From contig CAMWFQ010000023.1 in assembly GCA_947173495.1 (NCBI GenBank), positions 1 to 64,000 on the forward strand: DNA of 64,000 bases, written 5' to 3'. The translations under genes were made by a program, and so were the position numbers. This DNA comes from an uncultured Lachnospiraceae bacterium. GTDB lineage: Bacteria > Bacillota > Clostridia > Lachnospirales > Lachnospiraceae. A model generated the notes under the pieces. The model worked only from the letters and a program-made list of their open reading frames with translations, was not told the DNA's origin and did not search any database. Each line of letters begins with the position of its first letter. The stretch's first letter is position 1. Below, in pieces: positions 15,250-24,547 of this stretch.

Positions 15250-17943
15250 ATGAGCAGGGAACTTGCAAAGACTTACGACCCGAAAGGGATTGAAGACAGA
15301 TTATATCAGAAATGGCTGGATAAGAAATATTTCCATGCCGAGGTTGATCATTCCAGAAAACCTTTTACCATTGTCATTCCGCCCCCGAACATCACCGGGC
15401 AGCTTCATATGGGACATGCACTGGATAATACCATGCAGGATATTCTGATCCGCTTTAAAAGAATGCAGGGATATAACGCCCTCTGGCAGCCGGGTACGGA
15501 TCATGCCAGCATCGCGACGGAAGTCAGGATCATCGAGAAGCTGAAGGAAGAGGGCACCAGCAAAGAAGAGCTGGGACGTGAAAAATTCCTGGAGCGGGCC
15601 TGGGACTGGAAGAAGGAGTATGGCGGACGGATCATCAGTCAGCTGAAAAAAATGGGTTCTTCCTGCGACTGGGACAGAGAGCGTTTTACCATGGATGAGG
15701 GCTGTAACCGGGCAGTGACGGAAGTGTTCTGCAAGATGCATGAAAAAGGGTGGATTTACAAAGGAAGCCGGATTATCAACTGGTGTCCTGTGTGCAATAC
15801 CTCCATATCGGATGCGGAGGTGGATTATGCAGAGCAGGCGGGACATTTCTGGCATATCAAATATCCTCTGATCGAGGATGACGGCAGTGTGAGCACAGAG
15901 AGATTTGTGGAGTTTGCCACCACCAGACCGGAAACCATGCTGGGTGATACGGCAGTGGCAGTCAATCCTGAAGACGACAGATATCGTGATCTTGTGGGAA
16001 AGAAGGTATTTCTGCCGTTTGTAAACAGAGAAATTCCTGTGGTGGAAGACGCTTATGTGGATATGGAATTCGGTACCGGTGTGGTAAAGATCACTCCAGC
16101 TCATGATCCTAATGATTTTGAGGTAGGCAGGCGTCATAACCTGCCGGAGATCAATATATTAAATGATGATGCCACGATTAATGAAAATGGCGGGAAGTTC
16201 TGCGGAATGGACCGGTATGAGGCCAGAAGAGCCATCGTAAAGGAACTGGAGGAGATGGGGCTTCTGGTGAAAATCGAGGATCACGTACACAATGTGGGAA
16301 CTCATGACAGGTGTAAAACAACCATAGAACCCATGATCAAGCAACAGTGGTTCGTGAAGATGGAGGAACTGATCAAGCCTGCTGTGGAGGGGATTAAGAA
16401 TGGGGATATTCGTCTGATCCCGCCCCGCATGGAGAAAACTTATTTTAACTGGACGGATAATATCCGTGACTGGTGTATCTCCAGACAGCTCTGGTGGGGA
16501 CACCGGATACCGGCCTACTACTGTGACAAATGCGGGGAGATCATTGTGAGCGCCGGAACGCCTGAAGTTTGTCCCAAGTGCGGGCATGATCATCTGACGC
16601 AGGATCCGGATACGCTGGATACCTGGTTTTCGTCTGCGCTCTGGCCGTTTTCCACATTGGGATGGCCTGAGGAGACAGAGGATCTTAAATATTTTTATCC
16701 CACGGATGTGCTGGTGACAGGTTATGATATCATTTTCTTCTGGGTGATCCGCATGATCTTTTCCGGTTATGAGCAGATGAAGGAAAGGCCTTTTAAGACC
16801 GTATTGTTCCACGGCCTGGTGAGGGATTCTCAGGGACGCAAGATGAGTAAGTCTCTGGGCAACGGGATCGATCCGTTAGAGATCATTGATCAGTACGGAG
16901 CGGATGCACTGCGCCTCACGCTGATCACCGGCAATGCACCGGGAAATGATATGCGATTCTACTATGAAAGAGTGGAAGCCAGCAGAAATTTTGCCAATAA
17001 GGTCTGGAATGCATCCCGCTTTATTCTGATGAATATGGAAAATGCCGGAGATCTTGCCGGAGAACTTGAAAATATGACGGCGGACGCTCTTGAAGGGCTT
17101 GCTCTGGAGCCCGCAGATAAGTGGATTATCTCAAAGCTGAATACGCTGGTACGTGATGTCACGGATAATATGGAGAATTTTGAACTGGGCATTGCCGTGC
17201 AGAAGGTTTATGATTTTATCTGGGATGAATTCTGTGACTGGTATATTGAGATGGTCAAACCCCGTCTCTATAATTCAGATAATCGAAAGAGCAAGTGCGC
17301 CGCCCTCTGGACCCTGAAAAATGTGCTTCTGGATGCGCTGAAGCTCCTTCACCCCTATATGCCTTTCATTACGGAAGAGATTTTCTGCTCCCTGCAGTCT
17401 GCAGAAGAGTCCATTATGATCTCAAGGTGGCCTGTTTATGAAGAGCGGAAGAACTTTGTGAGGGAAGAAAAGGAGATTGAGATCCTGAAGGAATCCGTGA
17501 GAGGAATCCGTAATGTGCGGACGGAAATGAATGTTCCCCTGGGGAAAAAAGCGAAGATCTTCGTGGTGAGCGACAGGGAGGAAATCCTCTCCGCCTTCAC
17601 AGAGGGCAGACTTTTCTTCCAGTCTCTGGCAGGCGCATCCGAGGTGGTGATTCAGAAGGATAAAGAAGGCATTGCAGGAGATGCGGTGTCTGTGGTGATC
17701 GCCAATGCGACTTTATACATTCCTTTTGAGGAGCTGGTTGACATCAGTCAGGAGATTGAGCGGCTGAAGAAAGAGGAGAAACGCCTGGAAGGTGAGCTTG
17801 CCCGGGTAAACGGCATGCTTGGCAATGAGAGGTTTTTATCAAAAGCGCCTGAGGACAAAGTTGCGGCGGAGAAAGAGAAGCTGGAGAAATATACGCTGAT
17901 GATGGAACAGGTGAAAGTGAGGCTTGCACAGTTGCAGCAGTAA
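15250..17943 (+). CDS. valS: Valine-tRNA ligase
   Basis: 897 residues, the normal length. It charges tRNA-Val and edits misactivated threonine. Class Ia signatures are present: HIGH-type '[14 protein letters not shown]' near residue 45 and '[18 protein letters not shown]' near residue 535. The CP1 editing domain contains '[17 protein letters not shown]', and there is an inserted zinc-ribbon pattern 'CDKCGEIIV...CPKCGHDHL'. The last ~70 residues form the tRNA-binding coiled-coil arm ('[20 protein letters not shown]'). GAGGAG precedes the ATG, with a consensus promoter upstream. It is followed by other housekeeping genes in the same direction. Confidence 0.98.
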   Translation: MSRELAKTYDPKGIEDRLYQKWLDKKYFHAEVDHSRKPFTIVIPPPNITGQLHMGHALDNTMQDILIRFKRMQGYNALWQPGTDHASIATEVRIIEKLKEEGTSKEELGREKFLERAWDWKKEYGGRIISQLKKMGSSCDWDRERFTMDEGCNRAVTEVFCKMHEKGWIYKGSRIINWCPVCNTSISDAEVDYAEQAGHFWHIKYPLIEDDGSVSTERFVEFATTRPETMLGDTAVAVNPEDDRYRDLVGKKVFLPFVNREIPVVEDAYVDMEFGTGVVKITPAHDPNDFEVGRRHNLPEINILNDDATINENGGKFCGMDRYEARRAIVKELEEMGLLVKIEDHVHNVGTHDRCKTTIEPMIKQQWFVKMEELIKPAVEGIKNGDIRLIPPRMEKTYFNWTDNIRDWCISRQLWWGHRIPAYYCDKCGEIIVSAGTPEVCPKCGHDHLTQDPDTLDTWFSSALWPFSTLGWPEETEDLKYFYPTDVLVTGYDIIFFWVIRMIFSGYEQMKERPFKTVLFHGLVRDSQGRKMSKSLGNGIDPLEIIDQYGADALRLTLITGNAPGNDMRFYYERVEASRNFANKVWNASRFILMNMENAGDLAGELENMTADALEGLALEPADKWIISKLNTLVRDVTDNMENFELGIAVQKVYDFIWDEFCDWYIEMVKPRLYNSDNRKSKCAALWTLKNVLLDALKLLHPYMPFITEEIFCSLQSAEESIMISRWPVYEERKNFVREEKEIEILKESVRGIRNVRTEMNVPLGKKAKIFVVSDREEILSAFTEGRLFFQSLAGASEVVIQKDKEGIAGDAVSVVIANATLYIPFEELVDISQEIERLKKEEKRLEGELARVNGMLGNERFLSKAPEDKVAAEKEKLEKYTLMMEQVKVRLAQLQQ

Positions 17944-18003
17944 GAAATAGAATATTGTAAGAAACCGATGATTTTGGGAATATGACAGATTGGGAGGAGC
18001 AGG

Positions 18004-19554
18004 ATGGCGAATAATGACGATTTTTTATCAGAACGGGAATTACAGGAGCTTCGTCAGGAAATTGACGAGTTTATCGGTAAAAGAGGGATAGATGATAAAA
18101 AGCAGCCGGAAGGTCAGAGCCTGAGCGATATCATAGATGAGGCGAATTCCAGTATCCTTTCTGTGGAGAAGAACGGATCTTATGTGACGATCTCCAAAGA
18201 TAATATGGAAGCATGGCTTTACCTGATCGCCCCCGAAGAGGGAAGAGAAGACTATACTATGGATGAGCTTATGGATTTCCTCAAACAAAACGGAGTTCTT
18301 ACAGGTTTTCACAGATCGAATCTGGCTGCCATGATCAAAAAGAAGGTGTATGAGAGAAAGATTCTGGTGGCGCAGGGGCAGCCGGCGATCGAAGGAAACA
18401 ATGGATATTTTGAATATAAGTTTGATTTGAATCAGCGCAAGGCCCCCAAAGTACTGGCTAACGGCAGGGTGGACTATACCAATATGAGCTCGCTTCAGAA
18501 TGTTCACCAGGGAGAAGTGGTTGCAATTTATCATCATGCAAAAGAAGGTCAGGATGGATATGATATCAAAGGGAAAAATCTGCCAGCCAAAAAGGTGAAA
18601 GAGATTCCCCCTCTTCAGGGAAAGGCAATCTATCACGAGGACGATCCGGACGTTTATCTGGCGGAGAGAGACGGTAAGATTGAACTGAAGAATGGAAAAG
18701 TGGATATTCAGGCAGTGCATGAGATCAACGGAGATGTGACGCTGATTACAGGTAAGATAGAGTTTTACGGGGATGTGATTATCAACGGCAGTGTGGAATC
18801 TGGAGTGGTGATCCGGGCCGGACGAAACATAGAGATTAAAGGAAACGTTGAGGCGGTAAATCTCTTTGCCGGCGGCGATATTGTTCTGAGCCGGGGAATC
18901 CAGGGAGGAAAGAGGGCAAAGGTATCGGCCAGAGGCAATATTTTTGCGGACTTTCTTGAGCACACGGTGGTGGTAGCCGGAGGGGATGTAAAAGCAAATA
19001 CCATCTTAAATTCCAGAGTCTCGGCGGATGGCCAGATTATTCTGACAGGGAAAAAAGGAGCCATCATCGGGGGATATACTCATGCGATGATGGGGATAAA
19101 GGCAACTGAAATCGGAAATTCCGTAGAAACCAAAACAGTCGTTCATGTAGGCTGTGAGAAAGAAGTTTATCAGAAGGTACAGAATATAAGGGCGCAGGAA
19201 GCATCACAGACGAATGAACTAAAGGAACTGATGGAGGAAGTGGACTCCATAATTGAAAGAAAGAAAAGAGCGGGCAAAATTCCGGATGGACTGGAAATTA
19301 AGTTGAAGGTTCTGGAATCCAGAGTGTCATCTGCAAAAAAAGAACTTGATGAAAGCAGAAAAGAGCTGTCCAAACTGGAAGAGCTCATTACGAAAGGCCA
19401 GGATTCGGAGATTGTGGTGAATGGAAATATTTACAGAGGAACGGTAGTGTGTGTAGCGCAGGTACAGACGCCCATTGCAAACGATACCTGTTTCATGAAG
19501 TTTTTCCAGCAGAGGGGAATGATCGAGAGCAGTGTGATTGCATATTCATCATAA
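18004..19554 (+). CDS. FapA/DUF342 domain protein
   Basis: 516 residues. The central part is the DUF342 (FapA) right-handed beta-solenoid: 'HEINGDVTLITGKIEFYGDV' then 'NGSVESGVVIRAGRNIEIKG' and 'VEAVNLFAGGDIVLSRGIQG', a polymer-like glycine-rich repeat. It is followed by a coiled coil (about 390-460) and a short C-terminal domain. Family members are reported in flagellar polarity regulation in Vibrio and are widespread with unknown role in Clostridia. There is no flagellar gene here. GGGAGGAG precedes the ATG; it lies 60 nt after valS and is probably co-transcribed with folC. Confidence 0.85.
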   Translation: MANNDDFLSERELQELRQEIDEFIGKRGIDDKKQPEGQSLSDIIDEANSSILSVEKNGSYVTISKDNMEAWLYLIAPEEGREDYTMDELMDFLKQNGVLTGFHRSNLAAMIKKKVYERKILVAQGQPAIEGNNGYFEYKFDLNQRKAPKVLANGRVDYTNMSSLQNVHQGEVVAIYHHAKEGQDGYDIKGKNLPAKKVKEIPPLQGKAIYHEDDPDVYLAERDGKIELKNGKVDIQAVHEINGDVTLITGKIEFYGDVIINGSVESGVVIRAGRNIEIKGNVEAVNLFAGGDIVLSRGIQGGKRAKVSARGNIFADFLEHTVVVAGGDVKANTILNSRVSADGQIILTGKKGAIIGGYTHAMMGIKATEIGNSVETKTVVHVGCEKEVYQKVQNIRAQEASQTNELKELMEEVDSIIERKKRAGKIPDGLEIKLKVLESRVSSAKKELDESRKELSKLEELITKGQDSEIVVNGNIYRGTVVCVAQVQTPIANDTCFMKFFQQRGMIESSVIAYSS

Positions 19555-19594
19555 AAGAAAACAGAATACGGCGTGGAAGTGAGGGTAACTACAG

Positions 19595-20923
19595 ATGACC
19601 TGTAAAGAAGCGGAAGCATATATACTTGCAATTCCAAAGTTTGCCGGAAAGCGTCCTCTGAAAGATACGGCCCGGCTGCTTGGCCGGATTACGGGAGAGC
19701 CGGAGGCGGGGAGAGAGCGCGGCACAGACGGCACATGCAGGATTCAAAACAGTAAGGTTATTCATATTGCAGGCACAAACGGAAAAGGTTCCGTTTGTGC
19801 TTATTTGCGTTCCATTCTCCTGGAAAGCGGCTGCAGTGTGGGGATGTTTACCTCGCCCCATCTGGAAGAGATGCGTGAGAGGATATGCCTTGGACAGGAA
19901 ATGATCTCCCAGGAGGAGTTCGTCTTCTACTTTGAAAAGATCAGGGCATATACAGAAGAAGAAATGAAATCTTCCCGTCCCCATCCTTCCTTTTTTGAAT
20001 TTCTCTTCCTCATGGCAATGGCTTATTTTGAGGATAAGAAGCCGGAATATATCATTCTGGAGACAGGGCTGGGCGGAAGACTGGATGCCACCAGCTGTGT
20101 GGAGCCGGATGTATGTGTGATTACGGAGATCGGCTATGATCATATGCAGTATCTGGGAGATACCATCGAACAGATCACATCTGAGAAGGCTGCCATTATC
20201 AGACCCGGGGTTCCGGTTGTTTTTGTCGACCGCCGCAGAGAGAGTACGGAGATTTTGACCGGATGTGCCGGAAATTCGGAAAGCCCGGCGACTATTATCG
20301 GAAAAGACAATATTTTGAATGTGAATATAAATCATAAAAGCATTGATTTTTCGCTTCATACTGGTTATTATAAATATGTTAGTTTTTCTCTGAACACAAT
20401 TGCCGTATATCAGACGGAAAATGCGTCCCTGGCAGTTGCTGCAACAGAGTATCTGAGAGATAAAAGGGTTACGGAAAGTACAGTCAGGAAGGGATTATGG
20501 AAGGCCTTCTGGCCGGGCAGGATGGAAGTGCTGATGCCTGGCGTTTATCTGGATGGCGCCCATAATGAAGATGGAATAGAAGCGTTTTTGACCACAGTCG
20601 AAAGAGATGGCTGTGAAGGAAGAAGATTTTTACTGTTTGGAGTTTCAGAGGATAAGCAGTACAGTGTAATGATACAGAAGGTTGCAAAGTCGGGACTTTT
20701 TGAAAGAGCGGCTGTGACGGTTTTTGAAACGGATAGAAGTGCTTCTCTGAACACACTGAAGGCAGCCTGGGCGCAATATAAAGGAATATCCTGTAGTTTT
20801 TATGAAGATGCAGAAAAAGCCTGCCTTGCGCTTTTGAAAGCAAAGGGCGGCGGGGACAGGATATATATTGCCGGGTCGCTGTATTTGGCAGGACAGATAA
20901 AGTCTCTGATAAGGAGAATATAG
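19595..20923 (+). CDS. folC: Folylpolyglutamate synthase / dihydrofolate synthase
   Basis: 442 residues. It adds glutamate to dihydropteroate or folates in an ATP-dependent Mur-ligase-like reaction. The P-loop 'IHIAGTNGKGSVCAYLRSIL' is the FolC signature. 'GMFTSPHLEEMRERI' and 'ILETGLGGRLDATSCV' are the folate-binding and metal-binding segments. 'YDHMQYLGDTIEQITSEKAAII' and the C-terminal domain start 'LDGAHNEDGIEAF' are also present. It lies 40 nt after the DUF342 gene in the same direction. Position next to valS is conserved in many Firmicutes. Confidence 0.96.
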   Translation: MTCKEAEAYILAIPKFAGKRPLKDTARLLGRITGEPEAGRERGTDGTCRIQNSKVIHIAGTNGKGSVCAYLRSILLESGCSVGMFTSPHLEEMRERICLGQEMISQEEFVFYFEKIRAYTEEEMKSSRPHPSFFEFLFLMAMAYFEDKKPEYIILETGLGGRLDATSCVEPDVCVITEIGYDHMQYLGDTIEQITSEKAAIIRPGVPVVFVDRRRESTEILTGCAGNSESPATIIGKDNILNVNINHKSIDFSLHTGYYKYVSFSLNTIAVYQTENASLAVAATEYLRDKRVTESTVRKGLWKAFWPGRMEVLMPGVYLDGAHNEDGIEAFLTTVERDGCEGRRFLLFGVSEDKQYSVMIQKVAKSGLFERAAVTVFETDRSASLNTLKAAWAQYKGISCSFYEDAEKACLALLKAKGGGDRIYIAGSLYLAGQIKSLIRRI

Positions 20924-20924
20924 G

Positions 20925-21077
20925 ATGATTGATTTTGAAGAAGAATTAAAAAAGTTTCAGCCCAGTCTTGAGGTTGAAGATGCAGAAGAGGCAATCAATA
21001 CTCAGAATCAGGAAATAGATATGGCTACGGTCTTATACAGGATCATGGAAGAAAAATCTAAGAAGGAAGAAGAATAA
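20925..21077 (+). CDS. Small conserved-looking protein of 50 residues between folC and the TPR gene
   Basis: ATG at 20925, immediately after the folC stop, with AAGGAG at 20911-20916 inside folC. The product starts MIDFEEELKKFQPSLEVEDA and ends in a highly charged 'KSKKEEE'. It is acidic, helical and has no signal or membrane segment. The start, ribosome binding site, tight spacing (1 nt to folC, 10 nt to the next gene) and codon usage indicate a real gene in the operon. I recall similar short proteins in this position in other Lachnospiraceae, but no function is known. Confidence 0.75.
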   Translation: MIDFEEELKKFQPSLEVEDAEEAINTQNQEIDMATVLYRIMEEKSKKEEE

Positions 21078-21087
21078 GGAGCTTGGC

Positions 21088-22515
21088 ATGAATTGTTATA
21101 AATGCGGTTGCCGTTTGTCAGAATACGATTTTTGTCCGAGCTGTGGTGCAGATGTAGTCCTGTATAAAAGAATCATGTTTACATCAAACCGTTTATATAA
21201 TGACGGATTGGAGAAGGCTACAGTGCGGGATCTGTCCGGGGCGATTGTGAGCCTGCGGCGGAGTTTAAAATTTAATAAAGAGAATATCGATGCAAGGAAT
21301 CTCCTGGGTCTGGTTTATTTTGAGATGGGAGAAGTGGTCTCGGCTCTTCGGGAATGGGTTTTGAGCGTGAATTCCCGCCCCAAGAAAAACATTGCAGTTG
21401 ATTATATTGAAATGATACAGGCAAACCAGTCAAGGCTGGATACCATCAATCAGACCATCAAGAAATACAATCAGGCGCTGGCTTACTGTGCCCAGGACAG
21501 CAGGGATCTGGCAGTGATCCAGCTGAAAAAGGTGCTTTCCTACAATCCCAGGTATGTATGCGCCCACCAGCTGCTTGCATTGCTGTATATTAATTCTGCG
21601 GAATGGGACAGGGCATACAGAGAGCTGCAGAAATGCATACAGATCGACACGAATAATACCACCACCCTTCGCTACCTGCGGGAAGTGGAGGAGATGCTGA
21701 TGCCGGAGGCGGCAGCTAAAAACGGATCCCGGAAAAAATCCGCTCCGATGAAAACCGTGCGCTATCAAAGCGGAAATGAGATGATCATCCAGCCAATGAA
21801 TGTGAAGGAGCCCAGGGGAGTTTCCTCGCTGTTGAATCTGGGACTTGGCCTGATCATTGGAGTGGCAATTGCCTGTTTCCTGATTCTTCCGGGGCGGATC
21901 CAGAGTGCGAAGGCGGATATCAATGAACAGCTCCGGGCTGTGAGCGAACAGTCAGATGCAAAAACGGCCACCATTGATGAACTTGAACAGAAGGTGCAGC
22001 GGCTTTCCGATGAGAATGCGCAGCTTCAGACAGAAATATCCTCATCCGAAGTGACAGACGATCATCTGGCCGTGACAGACGAGCTTATGCTTGCAGTCGG
22101 CGCTTATCTGTCCAATCCGGATGATATAGAAGCCATTGCCGGATATCTGGAGGCGCTTGAGGAGAAAAGCCAGGAGGAGGATGCGGAGCGGTACCAGACA
22201 GAAGCCTATCAGGCTTTGTACAACGGCCTGGTGGAGGCTGTAAGCGTGAAGCTGGAGAGTTACTATTATGCTTCCGGTTACGCCAGCTATAACGCGAAGG
22301 AATTTGAAGCGGCCATACCCGATCTGCGCCGGGCTTACCAATATAATAAAAAGAATGTGAACGCGCTGTTTTTCCTGGGAGTCAGTTACTACCGGAATGA
22401 AAATTTCGATGAAGCAAAAGAGACATTCGCAGAGGTGATTGATAATTTCCCTACCACAAACAGTGCAAGCCAGTCTAAGACATATCTGGCTGAGATCAAT
22501 AACATGGAACAGTAA
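21088..22515 (+). CDS. Zinc-ribbon, membrane-anchored TPR protein
   Basis: 475 residues. An N-terminal zinc ribbon 'CYKCGCRLSEYDFCPSCG' (two CxxC knuckles) is followed by TPR-like helices ('AIVSLRRSLKFNKENIDARN', 'RAYRELQKCIQIDTNN'). One transmembrane helix lies near 250-268 ('LGLGLIIGVAIACFLILPG'). A coiled coil (270-320) and an extracytoplasmic pair of TPRs follow ('EAAIPDLRRAYQYNKKNVN', 'FDEAKETFAEVIDNFP'). The layout suggests a scaffold linking cytoplasmic and external partners, perhaps in envelope or spore assembly; this is inference. AAGGAG precedes the ATG and a terminator follows. Confidence 0.75.
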   Translation: MNCYKCGCRLSEYDFCPSCGADVVLYKRIMFTSNRLYNDGLEKATVRDLSGAIVSLRRSLKFNKENIDARNLLGLVYFEMGEVVSALREWVLSVNSRPKKNIAVDYIEMIQANQSRLDTINQTIKKYNQALAYCAQDSRDLAVIQLKKVLSYNPRYVCAHQLLALLYINSAEWDRAYRELQKCIQIDTNNTTTLRYLREVEEMLMPEAAAKNGSRKKSAPMKTVRYQSGNEMIIQPMNVKEPRGVSSLLNLGLGLIIGVAIACFLILPGRIQSAKADINEQLRAVSEQSDAKTATIDELEQKVQRLSDENAQLQTEISSSEVTDDHLAVTDELMLAVGAYLSNPDDIEAIAGYLEALEEKSQEEDAERYQTEAYQALYNGLVEAVSVKLESYYYASGYASYNAKEFEAAIPDLRRAYQYNKKNVNALFFLGVSYYRNENFDEAKETFAEVIDNFPTTNSASQSKTYLAEINNMEQ

Positions 22516-22537
22516 AATTCATCAGAAAACAGTTTAC

Positions 22538-22570
22538 AAAAGAGAACAGACACAGCGTTTGTTCTCTTTT
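22538..22570 (+). terminator. Rho-independent terminator of the valS-folC-TPR unit
   Basis: AAAAGAGAACA / TGTTCTCTTTT form an 11-bp stem with an 11-nt loop, continuing into TTTTCTT. It starts 22 nt after the TPR gene stop. Confidence 0.85.
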
Positions 22571-22574
22571 CTTA

Positions 22575-22745
22575 TGCACACGGGCACCCAGAGGAAAAAT
22601 GTCAGCAGGCGCTGACAGTGCCCGGTGCACGATCAGGGAGAAAACCTTCCCTGCTCGATTGCGCAGGCCCGTACAGAGGAATATGCCGCTAAAGCGGCGC
22701 ATGGGGGGCGCGGGCAGTGGACAAAAGCGCTTCCCCTGCTCGATT
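22575..22745. repeat. Two copies of a composite intergenic hairpin element
   Basis: Copy A: hairpin TGTCAGC-AGGC-GCTGACA (about 22598-22615), GC-rich linker, then ATCAGGGA / TCCCTGCTCGATT (to 22660). An outer imperfect stem TGCACACGGGCAC / GTGCCCGGTGCA encloses the first hairpin. Copy B: GCCGCT-AA-AGCGGC (about 22686-22699), linker ATGGGGGGCG, then CGGGCAGTGG / TTCCCCTGCTCG (22711-22742) followed by ATT. Both end CTCGATTGCGCA. The layout equals that at 14371-14432. This gene-free gap separates the TPR gene from spoIIAA. Confidence 0.7.
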
Positions 22746-22803
22746 GCGCACAATACCGAAACCCGGTAACACAATTATGTATCAGGCATTAAGGAGGATT
22801 CAT

Positions 22804-23112
22804 ATGGATGATAACTTTAAAGTGATTGAAAATTATCTGATGGTCAGAATGCCGGAGGAGGTGGATCATCACAAATCGGTCTACATAAGCAAAACCGCTG
22901 ATGAGTATATCATGCAGGAGGGTGTGGGAAATGTGGTTTTTGATTTTGAAAAGACGCGTTTTATGGACAGCTCCGGAATAGGGATCATTATTGGAAGGTA
23001 TAAGAAAATATCTTATTTTGGCGGTAAGGTGTTTGCCATCAACACGGATATGAGAATCAGGAGAACGCTGATGATTTGCGGGTTACATAAAGTGATTGAA
23101 ATTATGGAATAG
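22804..23112 (+). CDS. spoIIAA: Anti-sigma F factor antagonist
   Basis: 102 residues from the ATG at 22804, chosen because AAGGAGG lies 9 nt upstream; a longer frame from 22717 runs into the intergenic repeats. STAS-domain protein that, when dephosphorylated, binds SpoIIAB and frees SigF in the forespore. The phosphorylation site lies in 'TRFMDSSGIGIIIGRYKKI', matching the DSSG motif. It is the first gene of the canonical spoIIAA-spoIIAB-sigF cluster. I do not see a convincing SigH promoter in the hairpin-rich upstream region, though one could be hidden there. Confidence 0.93.
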   Translation: MDDNFKVIENYLMVRMPEEVDHHKSVYISKTADEYIMQEGVGNVVFDFEKTRFMDSSGIGIIIGRYKKISYFGGKVFAINTDMRIRRTLMICGLHKVIEIME

Positions 23113-23176
23113 AAATACGATACGGCAGGCCGGTGCGGATGCGGACCTGCAGGACAAATACAAATGGAGGTTAAGT

Positions 23177-23671
23177 ATGCAGACAGGACACAAAACAATT
23201 GTAAAAAATGAGATGGAACTTGCATTTGACGCCATATCCGTCAATGAATCTTTCGCAAGAGTTGCGGTCGCCGCTTTTGTGGCGCCTTTAAACCCTACCA
23301 TGGAGGAGATATCAGATATCAAAACAGCGGTCTCAGAGGCAGTGACCAACGCGATTATTCATGGCTATGATGGTGAATTCCTTCAGGAAAATCAGACGGA
23401 AGGAACAGACAGAGTCTATCTGCACTGCCGGATAGAGGAAGATGTGCTCCAGGTGGAGGTGCGGGATACAGGAAAGGGAATTGAGGATATTGAACAGGCT
23501 ATGGAGCCTTTATTTACCACCAAACCCGAGATGGACAGATCCGGTATGGGATTTGCCTTTATGGAAGCCTTTATGGATGATCTGGAGGTGATATCGGAGC
23601 CGGGCTGCGGCACTGTGGTATTGATGAAGAAGAAACTTGGCGTTACACCATGGATCGGAGAAGAGGAATGA
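23177..23671 (+). CDS. spoIIAB: Anti-sigma F factor, serine kinase
   Basis: 164 residues from the ATG at 23177 with GGAGG upstream; an open frame extends to 23096 but without a ribosome binding site. GHKL-type kinase that binds SigF and phosphorylates SpoIIAA. The N box is 'IKTAVSEAVTNAIIHGYDG', the G1 box 'VEVRDTGKGIEDIEQA' and the G2 region 'DRSGMGFAFMEAFMD'. It is longer than the ~146-residue Bacillus protein because of a C-terminal extension ('KKLGVTPWIGEEE') and a small insertion before the second beta strand. It ends 3 nt before sigF. Confidence 0.93.
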   Translation: MQTGHKTIVKNEMELAFDAISVNESFARVAVAAFVAPLNPTMEEISDIKTAVSEAVTNAIIHGYDGEFLQENQTEGTDRVYLHCRIEEDVLQVEVRDTGKGIEDIEQAMEPLFTTKPEMDRSGMGFAFMEAFMDDLEVISEPGCGTVVLMKKKLGVTPWIGEEE

Positions 23672-23674
23672 TCT

Positions 23675-24400
23675 ATGACAGAGAACGTGGTACTGATTCA
23701 GAGGGCACAGGCGGGAGAAAAAGAAGCACGTGAGACACTGATCGAGCAGAATCTGGGACTGGTACGCCATATTGTGAAGCGGTTTCTGGGAAGAGGACAC
23801 GACCCGGAGGACCTTTTTCAGATCGGCGTGATCGGGCTGATTAAGTCCATAGACAAATTTGATACCAGTTATGAGGTGAAATTTTCAACCTATGCAGTTC
23901 CTCTTATCACCGGGGAAATCAAACGATTTATCAGGGATGACGGAATGATAAAGGTATCGCGTACGCTGAAAGAAAACAATATGAAGGTAAAATATGCGAG
24001 AGAGAGGCTGGCAAATAAACTGAACCGGGAACCGGCCATTGAGGAGGTGGCGGAGGAAGCACAGCTTTCCGTGGAGGAAGTGGTGCTTGCCCTGGAGGCG
24101 AATATACAGGTGGATTCTATCTATAAATCGGTATATCAAAATGATGGGAATGAGATTTTTATGGTAGATCAGTTGGCGGACGAGAAGCAGAACGAACAGG
24201 AAATGGTTCTGGATCATCTGGTTTTGAGTCAGCTGATCGGCTCTCTGGAGGAAAAGGATCAGAAGCTGATCCGACTCAGGTATTATCAGAACAAGACACA
24301 GACAGAGGTTGCAAGGGTCCTGGGGATCAGTCAGGTTCAGGTCAGCCGGATGGAAAAAAGGATTCTGCTGGATATGCGGAGTAAGATTGCGGAAGGGTAA
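23675..24400 (+). CDS. sigF: RNA polymerase sporulation sigma factor SigF
   Basis: 241 residues. The first forespore-specific sigma factor. Region 2: 'NLGLVRHIVKRFLGRGHDPE' and 'DLFQIGVIGLIKSIDKFDTS' with 'FSTYAVPLITGEIKRFIRDD'. Region 4: 'QKLIRLRYYQNKTQTEVARVLGISQVQVSR', of which the HTH recognises the -35. The gene follows spoIIAB by 3 nt, as in Bacillus. In many Clostridia spoVAC-spoVAD follow, but here the next gene is an unrelated cell-wall protein with its own promoter. Confidence 0.96.
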   Translation: MTENVVLIQRAQAGEKEARETLIEQNLGLVRHIVKRFLGRGHDPEDLFQIGVIGLIKSIDKFDTSYEVKFSTYAVPLITGEIKRFIRDDGMIKVSRTLKENNMKVKYARERLANKLNREPAIEEVAEEAQLSVEEVVLALEANIQVDSIYKSVYQNDGNEIFMVDQLADEKQNEQEMVLDHLVLSQLIGSLEEKDQKLIRLRYYQNKTQTEVARVLGISQVQVSRMEKRILLDMRSKIAEG

Positions 24401-24476
24401 TAAGCAATCTGACAGATACGGAAATTGTATTCACTTATGGCATGTTATGATCGTTCTTCATCCGGACGGATATCAG

Positions 24477-24505
24477 TTGACACGGCTATTTCTATATAGT
24501 ATGGT
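24477..24505 (+). promoter_or_regulatory. Promoter of the glucosaminidase-like surface protein
   Basis: TTGACA (24477-24482), 17-nt spacer, TATGGT (24500-24505), about 42 nt before the ATG. A second TTGACA at 24514 is followed too closely by TATAAT (24526) to be a standard pair. Confidence 0.55.
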
Positions 24506-24547
24506 ATAAAATATTGACAGGAAATTTATAATGGGATTGGTGCACGA

